Source: Paraburkholderia kirstenboschensis (GTDB taxonomy: Bacteria; Pseudomonadota; Gammaproteobacteria; Burkholderiales; Burkholderiaceae). Taken from it: 64,000 bases of DNA. The notes below the pieces were generated by a model. That model saw only the letters and a list, made by a program, of their open reading frames with translations, made no database searches and had not been told where the DNA came from. This document shows, in pieces, positions 16,779-26,438 of this stretch; within the stretch, counting starts at the first letter, position 1, and each line of letters begins with the position of its first letter. The translations under genes and the position numbers were made by a program. The stretch covers positions 32,317 through 96,316 of the forward strand of contig NZ_CAJHCR010000024.1 of assembly GCF_904848585.1 (NCBI RefSeq), written 5' to 3'.

Positions 16779-19478
16779 TCAGGCCACGAAGCGGCACTGG
16801 GACGCGGGCGTGCGCGTGTCCATGTTGCGTCCGCGGTTGAGGTGATCGTCGATTTCCGCCGCGCAGCCTAGCATGCGCGGATAAAGGAAGATCGTGAACG
16901 CGGCAGTCTCCAGATCGGACTCGCCGAATTCACCGCGTCGCAGCGGCTGCCAAAGCATCTTCAGCAGCAATGCGGCGATCACCGCATCGACATTGACGCA
17001 ATAGACGTTGCGCGAGACGCCTGCCTTGAACAGCGCCTGCACCAGCTCGCGGTAGTACGCATGGAACACGTTGTATTCACCGCGCTTCTCGCTCAAGTCG
17101 CTGATGAACACTTCGCGCGGGTCGTGGTTGACCGGTCTGTCCTTGAACACCGGATGATTCACGCCCGGAAGCTTCGCGATATCGAGGCTGCCCGAATGCT
17201 TCTGCCGCGCCTTGTACTGCGCGTATCGCTCGACGGAGCGCTCGGCGAGCGAGCGCAGGTCCACGCCGTGGCCGGGCTTCGACGGATCGTCCAGCGCGGT
17301 TTCCTTGAAAGCATCAATCAGGAACGCGATGCCCTCGTACCCGTTCCCGCCGTGCGTGTAGCCGGTATGCGAGAGAAAGCCGACAAGCGCCTTGTTGAGC
17401 TGCACGCGCTCGGGGCCCTCCGGACCGTCGGCGGATACCGCGCCCTTCGCCCCCTGCGCCGAGATCGCACCCGGACCGTTGGTGAGCAGCAGGCCGACGA
17501 GCGTTTTGAAGGCGAACAGGTCGTCGGGGCCGGGCTTCAGGTTGAGCAGCGCGGCGAAGCCGATTTCGGTGAGACTGCGCTCGTTCAGCAATTCGTTGGT
17601 GGAGAAGCCGCAGAAACCGTCCGGGCCATGCCGGGACGCATCGGCCGATGCACCGATGAGCGTCCCAAATAGCATGCTCCACCAGGGCAGGCTTTCGGCG
17701 GTCACGCGCGAGATACGCTTGCGCATGAGCGGGCCCCACGCCAGCGTCGTCGTGATCGCGGCCAGCACCGCGTCGCCGGTCGGGTGAGCGGGCTGCGACG
17801 TCAGCCAGCGGACGAAAGCCGATTTCGCGCCGCGCGCGGCGAGCCCCGCGAGCATTGCTTCGGCGAGCGGATCGTGAGAGTCGGCGAAGAACTGTTCACA
17901 GCCGCTTGCGTCGATGCGTGCGACGTCGAAAGTTTCATTCAGCGCGTCGGCAAGACCAGCGGCCGCAAAACGATCGATCAGCCACTTGGTGACGTCCCGC
18001 GCCGCGCGCTGACGTTTCGGCCCGACGATCGAGGCCGCGGCGGCCAGGATGGCGTTGGGTGCATTGCCGGCCTCGCGTGCGGCTTGCGCTGCCGCGAGTT
18101 CCGGCGTTCCGTGCAGATTGACGGACGCGGCGATCGCCACATCGATGAGTTTTTCGTCATTCTCGCCGCCGAATTCGTGCAGCAGGGCAAGGCCGACGTT
18201 CGCTTCGAGCGAACGCGTCGCCGCCTCCAGCATCGACGCGCCGTGCAGGCTGCTCACCTGTGTGTTCGCGTCCATCTGCGACGCGCCCGATGCGTCTTTG
18301 AGCGCCTGGCGCGGAGCGATCACGCCGATCTGTCGATTGACCTGACGGACCTGCTCGTTATACGGCGCAACAGCTTCCACGACCGGAATCCCGAGACCGT
18401 CCGGCACCGCGATGCCCTGATCGGAGCCAAACCACGGCTTGAGTGCGAGACTGCCCTCCGGCTCGAAATCGGACATCGTCGCGTTGGCGCGCATCACGGC
18501 GCTCAGCGCGGCCGGGATGTGCGCGATGTTCGTCACCACGGCACCCTTCGTCGAGCAGCATGGATCATCCGGCGTGAAGAGGCGCTCGACGCCGAACTTC
18601 TGCATGAACCAGCGTTCCTTGGCTTGCGCATCGTCGTTGCCGCCGGCCATCGCGCCGGCGTGCCCGACTGCCCGCGTGAGGCGGCTCTTCCATCGTCCCA
18701 CGACGCACGCGACGACTGGCTTCGTGAAGACCGCATCGGCCTCGTAGTAGCCACCCGGTTCGCAGTAGAGCACCGCAGCCTTGCTGCGTGCATCGTTGGC
18801 GAGTGCGAACGCGAATTCAGGCGCGGCATAGTGAATATAGACGTCCTTGCCGCTCGAGATGACCGTCGACGTGCCCCAGCCACCCATGCGCAGGTATTGC
18901 GCAATCGTCGTGCTGAAGCCACCGGAGTTGGAGAAGATCGCGATCGAGCCCTTGCGCAACGAATCGTCAGGATTGTCGCCGCCGAGCGCTCCGCCGATCC
19001 TCACGCGATTCCACGAATCGGCGACGCCGAGGCCGTTCGCGCCGAAGATGTCGATGCCCGCCTGCTGGCCCATCGCGCGGATTTCGCGGGCGTCGTGGAC
19101 CGCGATCTTCTCGGTGATGATGAAAATCTTTCGCAGCTCGGGATTCACGCGAATTAGTTCAGCAACGCCGTCGCGGGCCGCGGACGGCGGCAGATAGACG
19201 ACGCCGCAGTTGAACCGGTGTCCCGCTTCGAGCCCCTCGCGGACGTTGTTGTACACACGGATGTCGCCGGCCGGCGTCGGGAGCACTTGACCGCCCTTGC
19301 CCGGCGCCGTGCCGAATACGACGTTACCGCCCGAGAATTCATGACTCACGGGCGTCACGTCCGACGATTCACCGCCCAGAATGTTGAGCACGCACACGCG
19401 GTCCTCGCGCGTGGCGATCTGTGCGAGTGAGTTGACGCCAACGAAATACTTGAACGTATTGCTGCCTTGCTTGTACAT
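16779..19478 (-). CDS. ATP-citrate lyase-like large subunit (CoA-ligase alpha plus citrate-synthase domains)
   Basis: 899 residues; GAGGAG before the ATG at 19478 sets the start. The first 300 residues resemble the succinyl-CoA-synthetase alpha part of ATP-citrate lyase: a CoA-binding domain, FSNSGGFSTTIAQYL, and the phospho-histidine loop in AVGHAGAMAGG. The last 350 residues are a citrate-synthase-like domain: FLSHTGYTHGGNGYEG, KPGHGVDLRSLAERS and YCVNVDAVIAALLLKML. Between them lies a helical stretch of about 250 residues longer than in known enzymes. It would work with the ATP-grasp subunit encoded 10 bases upstream, cleaving citrate with ATP and CoA to oxaloacetate and acetyl-CoA. The substrate is inferred from context; a related tricarboxylate is possible. 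Confidence 0.75.
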   Translation of the reverse strand: MYKQGSNTFKYFVGVNSLAQIATREDRVCVLNILGGESSDVTPVSHEFSGGNVVFGTAPGKGGQVLPTPAGDIRVYNNVREGLEAGHRFNCGVVYLPPSAARDGVAELIRVNPELRKIFIITEKIAVHDAREIRAMGQQAGIDIFGANGLGVADSWNRVRIGGALGGDNPDDSLRKGSIAIFSNSGGFSTTIAQYLRMGGWGTSTVISSGKDVYIHYAAPEFAFALANDARSKAAVLYCEPGGYYEADAVFTKPVVACVVGRWKSRLTRAVGHAGAMAGGNDDAQAKERWFMQKFGVERLFTPDDPCCSTKGAVVTNIAHIPAALSAVMRANATMSDFEPEGSLALKPWFGSDQGIAVPDGLGIPVVEAVAPYNEQVRQVNRQIGVIAPRQALKDASGASQMDANTQVSSLHGASMLEAATRSLEANVGLALLHEFGGENDEKLIDVAIAASVNLHGTPELAAAQAAREAGNAPNAILAAAASIVGPKRQRAARDVTKWLIDRFAAAGLADALNETFDVARIDASGCEQFFADSHDPLAEAMLAGLAARGAKSAFVRWLTSQPAHPTGDAVLAAITTTLAWGPLMRKRISRVTAESLPWWSMLFGTLIGASADASRHGPDGFCGFSTNELLNERSLTEIGFAALLNLKPGPDDLFAFKTLVGLLLTNGPGAISAQGAKGAVSADGPEGPERVQLNKALVGFLSHTGYTHGGNGYEGIAFLIDAFKETALDDPSKPGHGVDLRSLAERSVERYAQYKARQKHSGSLDIAKLPGVNHPVFKDRPVNHDPREVFISDLSEKRGEYNVFHAYYRELVQALFKAGVSRNVYCVNVDAVIAALLLKMLWQPLRRGEFGESDLETAAFTIFLYPRMLGCAAEIDDHLNRGRNMDTRTPASQCRFVA

Positions 19479-19488
19479 GTCGATCTCC

Positions 19489-20787
19489 TCAGGCACGAGC
19501 CGTTTCGGTTTGCCTCGGTGACGCGCCAATCCTTGCTGCGATCTCGGTGCGGCCGCCGGCGCGCATCCAGGCGTCCGCCTGGCGTGCGTACTGAATTACT
19601 TCGCTGATGTCGGAGTCGAAGCCGAACAGCCGATAAGGCAGGCCTAGCGAGTCGCAGGTGTCCCTCAGCGCCGACATGCCCCGCACGAGGTTCGGACCTC
19701 CACGGCCCAGCACGACATAGAGCGGCGTCGGTCCGTGCTCGCTGAAGTGCTCGCGCAGGGCGTCGGCCATGGCGCGCAGCGTCTCGTAGATGTCCGTGTT
19801 GTTGGACTTGCCGCCGATGATGAAAAGCACGTTCGCCTGTTCGAGCCAGTGCCTGAAGCAGATGCGCGCCACTTCCCTCATCTTCGCGTAAGGCGGATTG
19901 CCGCCGAAATCCGACGAGATGATCGCGGCGTCGCCCAACATTTCGGTGACGAGCGAGTTGGCGCCGCCGCCGAAGGTCGGGGCTAGGATCGTTCCGTTAT
20001 CGTTGATGACGTACACATCGCTCTGGCCCTGATGGGTGCGAAGCTGGTTGATCTCCTGCTCGAAATCGGAGTAATCGGCGGCGAACAGATGAGGCGGCAG
20101 GCCAAGACGCGCCCAGCGTGGATCGTCGCGATCGAAGCCGCACTTGAAGTCGCACGCAACTGGCGTAAGGCGACCGCTCCTGTCTTCGCGCATGCGGATC
20201 GGGTTCAACTCGAGCGTCGTCATGCCGAAGTTGTGAAAGAGTTCCCAGAGTTTCGGCAACTGCTGCACGAGGGGCGAAATAATCTCCTTCGGGGCGCCGA
20301 TCTCGCTCAATGCATTCGCTACGACGAACGCCTTCAACCCGGTCAGCGCATCGAACGGCACCATCGCCACCTGCTTCGGGTCGACCTCCTCGATGTCCAT
20401 ACCGCCCACGTGCGAAAGCGTCATCGTCGGCGCACGAAAGCGGGTGGAATCCGTGATCGAGAAGTAGACTTCGTGCGTGGCCGGCACACCGGCTTCGAAC
20501 GTCACGCCATTCGCCTTCGCCTTGATGTGGCCGACGGTATGCTCGGCGAAGTAAAGCCGCTCCTTTTCCGCGAGCGCGGTCTTAAGGTCGGTCGCGCGGC
20601 CAAGCAAACCTGCCTTGCCTTTCTTGCCGACTCCGCCCTTGAAGACGGGCTTGATGAAGATCTGGCGATGACGGTCGATCAGCGCCTTGACTTCCTCTTC
20701 GCTGGCGCTCGGACCCAAAATTTCGCTGGCCGGAAACCCGACGAATTGCAGCAGGCGCGCGCCGTGCAACATACCGGTAATTTGCAT
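19489..20787 (-). CDS. ATP-citrate lyase-like small subunit (ATP-grasp plus citrate-binding domain)
   Basis: 432 residues; AGGAG seven bases before the ATG. The N-terminal 240 residues are an ATP-grasp of the succinyl-CoA synthetase beta type (IFIKPVFKGGVGKKGKAG; ELNPIRM). The C-terminal part matches the citrate-binding domain of ATP-citrate lyase: PTFGGGANSLVTEMLGD, DFGGNPPYAKM, and LFIIGGKSNNTDIYETLRAM. The last compares well with the equivalent GGS-x-N-x-T stretch of eukaryotic ACLY. This supports ATP-citrate lyase over plain succinyl-CoA synthetase. It is co-transcribed with the large subunit and probably with the tcu genes upstream. Confidence 0.8.
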   Translation of the reverse strand: MQITGMLHGARLLQFVGFPASEILGPSASEEEVKALIDRHRQIFIKPVFKGGVGKKGKAGLLGRATDLKTALAEKERLYFAEHTVGHIKAKANGVTFEAGVPATHEVYFSITDSTRFRAPTMTLSHVGGMDIEEVDPKQVAMVPFDALTGLKAFVVANALSEIGAPKEIISPLVQQLPKLWELFHNFGMTTLELNPIRMREDRSGRLTPVACDFKCGFDRDDPRWARLGLPPHLFAADYSDFEQEINQLRTHQGQSDVYVINDNGTILAPTFGGGANSLVTEMLGDAAIISSDFGGNPPYAKMREVARICFRHWLEQANVLFIIGGKSNNTDIYETLRAMADALREHFSEHGPTPLYVVLGRGGPNLVRGMSALRDTCDSLGLPYRLFGFDSDISEVIQYARQADAWMRAGGRTEIAARIGASPRQTETARA

Positions 20788-21009
20788 GGAAATGTCTCCT
20801 GAAGTTTAAGCAATGCACTTCGCTTGCTTACAGAACAGCATGTTGCGGGCGGACAGCGGTGAATTCGGGCGCGAGATGACGGCTCGCCGGGACGCGGCGA
20901 TCCGCCGAGCAAATGTTGTTAGAACCGAATCATTCGGAGCGGGCGCATAGGCATTTTCATCCCGCCGCTCTGCGGGCCAGGCGACGAGATGCGTGCCTTG
21001 CGCGACCCG

Positions 21010-22326
21010 TCAGGCGAGGGTCGCCGATCGCTCGGCTGCACCGCCTCGTCGATAGAGCACAAGCGTCGCGACGAGGCCACATACGGCTGCGAAACTCAAC
21101 CAGTAGCCGGGCGCCGCCTTGTCTCCGGTCACCTGAATGAGATAGGTCGACACGGCGGGAGTAAATCCGCCAAAGACGGCGGTTGCAAGGCTGAAAGCGA
21201 GCGAGAAACCAGCGACGCGCACGTTGGCCGGCATAACTTCAGTCAGCGCCGCGACCATCGCGCCGTTATACATCCCGAAGAAGAACGACAACCACAGCAG
21301 CACCGCGAGCATTCGGCCAAAGCTTGGCGCAGCCGCCAACCAGGAAAGAGCCGGGTATGACGAGCAGATGGCAAGCAGTGTGATCGCGATCAGGATCGGC
21401 CGGCGCCCAATACGATCCGACAACGCACCGCCGATCGGCAGCCAGATAAAGTTGGATATGCCAACACAGATAGTGACCAGCAGGCTGTCCGCAGTCGTGA
21501 GCTTCAGCACCGTCCTGCCGAACGTCGGGGTGTACACGGTGATCAGATAGAACGTGGTGGTCGTCATCGCGACGAGCAGCATGCCTGCAAAGACGGTGCG
21601 CCAGTTCGCCAGCATCGTTCGGAACACCTCGCCGACGCGCGGATGATGGCGCTGCTTCTTAAACTCCTCCGTCTCCTGCAATGAGCGCCGCAGGAAGAAA
21701 ATGAACGGCACGATTGCACAGCCGATGAAGAACGGAATGCGCCAACCCCACGCGCCAATGTCATTCGCCGTCATCCAGCTGTTCAGGAGATAGCCGAGCG
21801 CCGCCGCGACCACTATGGCGACCTGCTGGCTCGCCGATTGCCAGCTCGTATAAAAGCCTTTGCGGCCTGGGGACGCCATTTCCGCAAGGTACACCGAGAC
21901 GCCGCCGAGTTCGGCGCCGGCCGAAAAGCCCTGCAGAAGTCGCCCCACCAGCACCAGTGCAGGCGCGAGCATGCCGAACGTCGCATATCCCGGCACGCAT
22001 GCAATGAGGATCGTGCCGCTGGCCATGATCGACAACGTCACGATGAGCCCCTTGCGGCGGCCGACTTCGTCGATGTAGGCCCCAAGCACGATGGCGCCGA
22101 GTGGTCGCATCAGAAACCCCGCCCCAAAGACGGAAAACGTCAACATCAGCGATGCGAACTCGCTACCAGAAGGGAAGAACACCCTGGCAATCTGGGTGGC
22201 ATAAAAGCCGAATAGAAAAAAGTCGAACTGTTCCAGAAAGTTGCCGCTGGTGACGCGCAGGACTGCGCCGAACTTTGACGTGCGAGTGCCAACCGGATCT
22301 TTCGCCGCTAACGATGAGGCGTTCAT
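21010..22326 (-). CDS. tcuC: MFS tricarboxylate/proton symporter (TcuC/CitH type)
   Basis: 438 residues with 12 predicted helices, metabolite/H+ symporter branch of the major facilitator family. GGAG before the ATG at 22326 sets the start; the longer frame to 22545 would overlap tcuB. Visible motifs: NFLEQFDFFLFGFYATQIA in helix 1, RPLGAIVLGAYIDEVGRRKG (loop 2-3 signature), GRLLQGFSAGAELGG and GGALSDRIGRRPILI. Citrate and tricarballylate carriers fall in this branch. It lies between tcuB and the ATP-citrate-lyase genes on the same strand, so it most likely imports the tricarboxylate used by this operon. Confidence 0.8.
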   Translation of the reverse strand: MNASSLAAKDPVGTRTSKFGAVLRVTSGNFLEQFDFFLFGFYATQIARVFFPSGSEFASLMLTFSVFGAGFLMRPLGAIVLGAYIDEVGRRKGLIVTLSIMASGTILIACVPGYATFGMLAPALVLVGRLLQGFSAGAELGGVSVYLAEMASPGRKGFYTSWQSASQQVAIVVAAALGYLLNSWMTANDIGAWGWRIPFFIGCAIVPFIFFLRRSLQETEEFKKQRHHPRVGEVFRTMLANWRTVFAGMLLVAMTTTTFYLITVYTPTFGRTVLKLTTADSLLVTICVGISNFIWLPIGGALSDRIGRRPILIAITLLAICSSYPALSWLAAAPSFGRMLAVLLWLSFFFGMYNGAMVAALTEVMPANVRVAGFSLAFSLATAVFGGFTPAVSTYLIQVTGDKAAPGYWLSFAAVCGLVATLVLYRRGGAAERSATLA

Positions 22327-22391
22327 GATTTGTCTCCTTGGATGTATTTCTATGGCATAACCGCCGGTCGAGAGCGTTCGACCGGTTTGCG

Positions 22392-23618
22392 TCAGTCGGA
22401 CCCGGTTTGCAGGGTGTTGACCTGTCGCTTTTCTATCGACGACTTCAGGAGCGCGGCCGACCGATAGACTCCGTGGGCAAATTTGCCGTACGGCAGCGTG
22501 GCGAAGAGCGCCATGACTACGCCCAGGTGTGCCGCGAGCAACCATGCCATTTGAGCGGTGTCGCGCCAGGCCAGAAGCGCCAGGCCGGTTGCACTGGTGA
22601 GCAGGAGCAGCGCAATGAAGCCTCTATCCATCGGTTTCTGCTTCGCATCGCCGTGATTCGGGTGGCGGCGCAGGTTGAGCCATAGCAGCCCCGTCGGCCC
22701 AATAAGCAGGCCAATCCCGCCCGTAGTGCCGAGAAGCACAGGCAGGGTGAAGAACGCGTAGGGAGCGTGCCGTCCCAGCGCATAGTGATAGAAGGTTGCG
22801 ACGACGGTGGCCGCGAAGCACAGCATGAAGCCGTAGAACGTGAAATGGTGAAAGCGGCGGCGTGCGAGTGTGAACGCGTCGCTTGATTCATTGCAGCCGT
22901 CTCCGTGCCCGCCGTCGAGGTAAGTGAGTCCAAGCACGTGCTTCGTCGCCTCGGCGACGGCGGGAACCGATGCCGCCGTCCCAGCGGACACATCACGCCA
23001 GAATCGCGTCACGCCGGCTCCGAGTGCAAGAATCGCAAAGCCGAATACCGCCCCAAAAAGCGCAGCCAGCAGGTTGTGCGGGAACACAGCATAGAAGTTT
23101 CCGCCCAGGTCCTCGCCGGTGAGCGACCCTTTCATCCAGATGCCGAGGATGAGGAAAAACGCGAGACCGGCTGCAAGCGCGAGCGAGACCGTCAGGCCGT
23201 TGCGCTTGTAAAGTGCGCCCATGAAGGAGGGCCATGCGTATTCGGCGTAAGTCTCTATCCGAACCTGAGCCATCGCCTTTGGTACATTGACCGCGAATTC
23301 ATGCGGCGGGGCGTACTGGCACGCGTGGTAACACGCGCCGCAGTTATGGCAGAGGTTCGCCAGATAATTGACGTCGGCCTTTCCAAACTCGAGTCGACGC
23401 GTCATGGCCGGAAAGACTGCGCAGAATCCTTCGCAATAGCGACAGGCATTGCATATCTGCATCTGTCTTGCGACTTCAACTTCGTTGCCGGTCAACGGAA
23501 GAACGCGAATGACCGGGGACGGCAGCTCGCTCATGGAGCGATGGATATCGGAGGGAGGGGACGCGAGTTCCTGAGCCTCGCGAGCCAGTGCTTCAAGCTT
23601 GTGCACGGTGAACTCCAT
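22392..23618 (-). CDS. tcuB: TcuB/CitB-type membrane iron-sulfur protein of tricarballylate oxidation
   Basis: 408 residues. Two 4Fe-4S motifs, CNACRYCEGFC and CHNCGACYHAC, lie in the first 110 residues. About six membrane helices with histidines follow (RFHHFTFYGFMLCF; YHYALGRHAPYAFF; HLGVVMALFATLPYGKFAHG). In Salmonella TcuB reoxidises the FADH2 of TcuA and passes electrons to the membrane quinone pool. The ATG at 23618 overlaps the end of tcuA by 26 bases, implying translational coupling; an internal ATG at 23534 is a shorter alternative. Confidence 0.88.
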   Translation of the reverse strand: MEFTVHKLEALAREAQELASPPSDIHRSMSELPSPVIRVLPLTGNEVEVARQMQICNACRYCEGFCAVFPAMTRRLEFGKADVNYLANLCHNCGACYHACQYAPPHEFAVNVPKAMAQVRIETYAEYAWPSFMGALYKRNGLTVSLALAAGLAFFLILGIWMKGSLTGEDLGGNFYAVFPHNLLAALFGAVFGFAILALGAGVTRFWRDVSAGTAASVPAVAEATKHVLGLTYLDGGHGDGCNESSDAFTLARRRFHHFTFYGFMLCFAATVVATFYHYALGRHAPYAFFTLPVLLGTTGGIGLLIGPTGLLWLNLRRHPNHGDAKQKPMDRGFIALLLLTSATGLALLAWRDTAQMAWLLAAHLGVVMALFATLPYGKFAHGVYRSAALLKSSIEKRQVNTLQTGSD

Positions 23619-25002
23619 TGTGTTGGGTAGCGGCCTCTGCCGCTTCGACGCCCGCAATGCGTCCAAAGGCGGTGCCGATTGACATGCCGACGCCCGCCGT
23701 ATAACCCTTGCCGAGCACATTGCCGGCCATCATTTCGCCTGCTACGAAAAGGTTGTCGCTCGGCCGCCCGCCGAAATGCACCTGCGCTTTGTCGTTGACT
23801 TTGAGCCCGAGGTACGTGAACGTGATGCCGGGTCGCAATGCATAGCCGTAAAAGGGTGGCGTATCGATCGGACGCGCCCAGTGAGTTTTCGGTGGCAGCA
23901 GGTTTTCGGTGTGACAGTCATCGAGCGCAGTATGGTCAAACGTTCCACTGCTGCACGCGGCGTTGTAAGCGTCGATCGTCTTGACGAAGGTTGACTCGGG
24001 CAGCTTCAGTTTTCGGGCGAGTTCCGGAAGTGTGTCGGCTCTTTCACCCGGGAAGACCGGCGGCATGAATCGGCCCACGGCCTTGGCATCGATAATCGAG
24101 TAGCCGATCTGATCGGGCTGCTGCGCGACAAGGCGGCCCCAGATCGCGTACCGCTTTGGCCAGAAGTCCTCGCCCTCGTCATAAAAGCGCTTCGCGTCGC
24201 GGTTAAGGACTACGCCGAGCGATACACAATCGATGCGGGTGCAGATTCCACCGTCATACAAAGGCGCGCGTGCGTCGATTGCCACACAATGCGATTGCGA
24301 GGGGTCGCCGATTGCATCCGCGCCCGCATCGATCATGAATTTCAGCAATACGCCCCTGTTGAAGCGGGTGCCGCGAATCAGGAAGTTGTCGGCGGGCCAC
24401 TCGCCGCGTTCATTCTGGCCCCAGGCCTGCCGCAACCATTCGCGATTGGATTCGAAGCCGCCGGCCGCCAGCACGCACGCGCGTGCTTCAAAACGTTGTT
24501 TGCCGCTTCTCGCCGCGACGAACCGGTCGCCATCGAGTTCGATGGCGTCTATCGGGGTGTCGTAGCGAATCTGAACGCCACACGCTTCAGCGCTGCGATA
24601 GTACGCATTGACCAGCGCCTTGCCGCCGCCCATGAAAAACGCGTTGGTCCGGGCCACATGCAGCGCGCCTGACAGGGGTGGCTGGAACCGCACGCCGTGC
24701 TTTTGCATCCACGGGCGGCAAGTGGACGACGCACGAATTGCGAGACGCGCCAGATGCTCGTTCGTCAGGCCACCAGTGACCTTGAGCAGGTCCTGCCAGT
24801 ATTCTTCTTCGGGATAGGCGTCGACCAGCACATCGTGGGGCGCATCATGCATGCAGCGCAGATTTCGTGTGTGCTGGGAGTTGCCGCCGCGCCATTCCCT
24901 GGGTGCCGATTCGAGCAGTTGCACCGAGGCGCCGGCTTCGCGGGCCATGAGGGCGGCGCATAGCGCCGCATTGCCGCCGCCTATGATGAGAACGTCGATC
25001 AT
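23593..25002 (-). CDS. tcuA: FAD-dependent tricarballylate dehydrogenase
   Basis: 469 residues; AAGGAG before the ATG. The flavin dinucleotide fold starts at once (DVLIIGGGNAALCAALMARE). It belongs to the fumarate-reductase/succinate-dehydrogenase flavoprotein superfamily, with GGKALVNAYYRSAEACGV, AAGGFESNREWLRQAWG and a C-terminal NLFVAGEMMAGNVLGKGYT, GVGMSIGTAFGRIAG. In the tcu pathway this enzyme oxidises tricarballylate to cis-aconitate. The gene order regulator-tcuA-tcuB-carrier supports the assignment. Confidence 0.88.
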   Translation of the reverse strand: MIDVLIIGGGNAALCAALMAREAGASVQLLESAPREWRGGNSQHTRNLRCMHDAPHDVLVDAYPEEEYWQDLLKVTGGLTNEHLARLAIRASSTCRPWMQKHGVRFQPPLSGALHVARTNAFFMGGGKALVNAYYRSAEACGVQIRYDTPIDAIELDGDRFVAARSGKQRFEARACVLAAGGFESNREWLRQAWGQNERGEWPADNFLIRGTRFNRGVLLKFMIDAGADAIGDPSQSHCVAIDARAPLYDGGICTRIDCVSLGVVLNRDAKRFYDEGEDFWPKRYAIWGRLVAQQPDQIGYSIIDAKAVGRFMPPVFPGERADTLPELARKLKLPESTFVKTIDAYNAACSSGTFDHTALDDCHTENLLPPKTHWARPIDTPPFYGYALRPGITFTYLGLKVNDKAQVHFGGRPSDNLFVAGEMMAGNVLGKGYTAGVGMSIGTAFGRIAGVEAAEAATQHNGVHRAQA

Positions 25003-25097
25003 CTCAGTTGTCTCCTTTGAGACGAACTGTAGAAGGCGGCGACACCGGCCGCCATCAGCAAGGCGGAAAGGGGGCTTCAGGTTTCGTGAAGGGTTCT

Positions 25098-26018
25098 CTA
25101 GCGCAGAGTCGCGCCCTGCCAGCGGCCTTCGGCTACGACTGCCCGGGCGACATCGGCAAGCACAACCCGCGCAGCGAGCCCGGCGGGCGACAATTCGTCA
25201 TCGGAGACGCTGACGATCAGGTTCGGTCTTCTCGCGTCGGCATCCGCTATCTGCACGCTCACGAGAGCCGCGTTCTCCGGGCGCGCCAGCGCCGCGCCTG
25301 GCTGGATCGTTGCCCCGAGCCCCCCGCGCACCGCGTCCATCAGCATGCCAAGGCCATCGACTTCGGCGACGATGCGCGGCTCGTACCTTGCGCGCTTGAA
25401 CGAGGCGGTCAGCAGCGCGCGCAGGCCGTGTGATCCGCTGGGCAGTATGAGCGGCAGCTCGCCGAGCTGCGCAATGTGTACCTGTGAGCCGGCAGGCATG
25501 CCGTGAAGCGTGCTGGTGCCGATGACGAACAGCCGCTCGTCAAGCAACGGTATGACGCTCCAATGCTGGGCCGGCTCCTCGTGGAACAGGATCGCGAGAT
25601 CAATCTGTCGCGCGCCAAGCATGGAAGCAAGATACCCCGACAAACTCTCGACCATGCGCAACCGGACGTCGGGGTAGCGTTCGCGCATCGCCTGCATGAA
25701 GGCCAATCCCAGTACGCCCGTGGTGCTCGGTGCCAGGCCCACGCTCACATGGCCCGAAAGACGGGCCTGCCGGGCGGCAAGCGCTGCATCGTCAACATGA
25801 CGCAATGCAAGCTGCGCTTGCCGCCAGAACGCGAGCCCAGCGTCGGTTGGCACAACGCCGCTAGACGTGCGCTGCAGCAGACGGGTCGATAGCTCGCTCT
25901 CCAGCCGGCTGATCTGCTGGCTCAGCGCGGACGTGACCACGCCGAGTTCGAGCGCCGCGCGGCCCATGCTTCCGTGCTCCACGACGCTGACGAAATATCG
26001 TAACTGTCGCAATTCCAT
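25098..26018 (-). CDS. LysR-type regulator, probably of the tcu operon
   Basis: 306 residues from the ATG at 26018 (ggagaaacgc upstream). N-terminal winged helix MELRQLRYFVSVVEHGSMGR and GVVTSALSQQISRLESELST. The effector domain follows from about residue 90 (HVSVGLAPSTTGVLGLAF). It lies 95 bases upstream of tcuA on the same strand, unlike the usual divergent layout, so it may be transcribed with the operon and control its own promoter. A tricarboxylate as effector is inferred from position. Confidence 0.8.
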   Translation of the reverse strand: MELRQLRYFVSVVEHGSMGRAALELGVVTSALSQQISRLESELSTRLLQRTSSGVVPTDAGLAFWRQAQLALRHVDDAALAARQARLSGHVSVGLAPSTTGVLGLAFMQAMRERYPDVRLRMVESLSGYLASMLGARQIDLAILFHEEPAQHWSVIPLLDERLFVIGTSTLHGMPAGSQVHIAQLGELPLILPSGSHGLRALLTASFKRARYEPRIVAEVDGLGMLMDAVRGGLGATIQPGAALARPENAALVSVQIADADARRPNLIVSVSDDELSPAGLAARVVLADVARAVVAEGRWQGATLR

Positions 26019-26438
26019 GCGTTTCTCCGGAGCCTTTGCATGGGCTGCATTCTCGCAGAGCAACGGAAAAGGGCAAACGAAACGCGCCCGCAACGTAACG
26101 GGACAGGCAGAAGCGCGACGCCAGGACCGATTGCGATCCCGAGCTTATCGGCTTCCCGACCAATCAGTGGGAAGGCGTTGAACTACCTGCACGGGCAATG
26201 GCCGAAGCTCATGCGACGTTCATTGTGTTGCATCGACCGGTTGAATCCGCCGGGTAAAGCCGACGTTCGAATGCCCGAACGAAAGCATGGTCGAAGGGGC
26301 AGTAGATGGCCCGGTGCCTGCCTTTGGCGACAGCGATCCTTCGCGGTTGACGTCGCCGAAGGTACATTGGTCGAAAAACCGTCGCGAACCGTTGCCGATA
26401 GTCGTCGCGGCTGCCGTGCAGAAAATGTCATCTCGCAC
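26019..26438. other. Intergenic region upstream of the tcu operon
   Basis: Expected to hold the promoter and LysR box of the tcu operon. No intact gene, clear long palindrome or T-rich terminator was recognised. Confidence 0.35.

Noticed and set aside
17784..19157. 457-residue plus-strand open frame
   Set aside because: It is antisense to the ATP-citrate-lyase-like large subunit and its composition is typical of a mirror frame.
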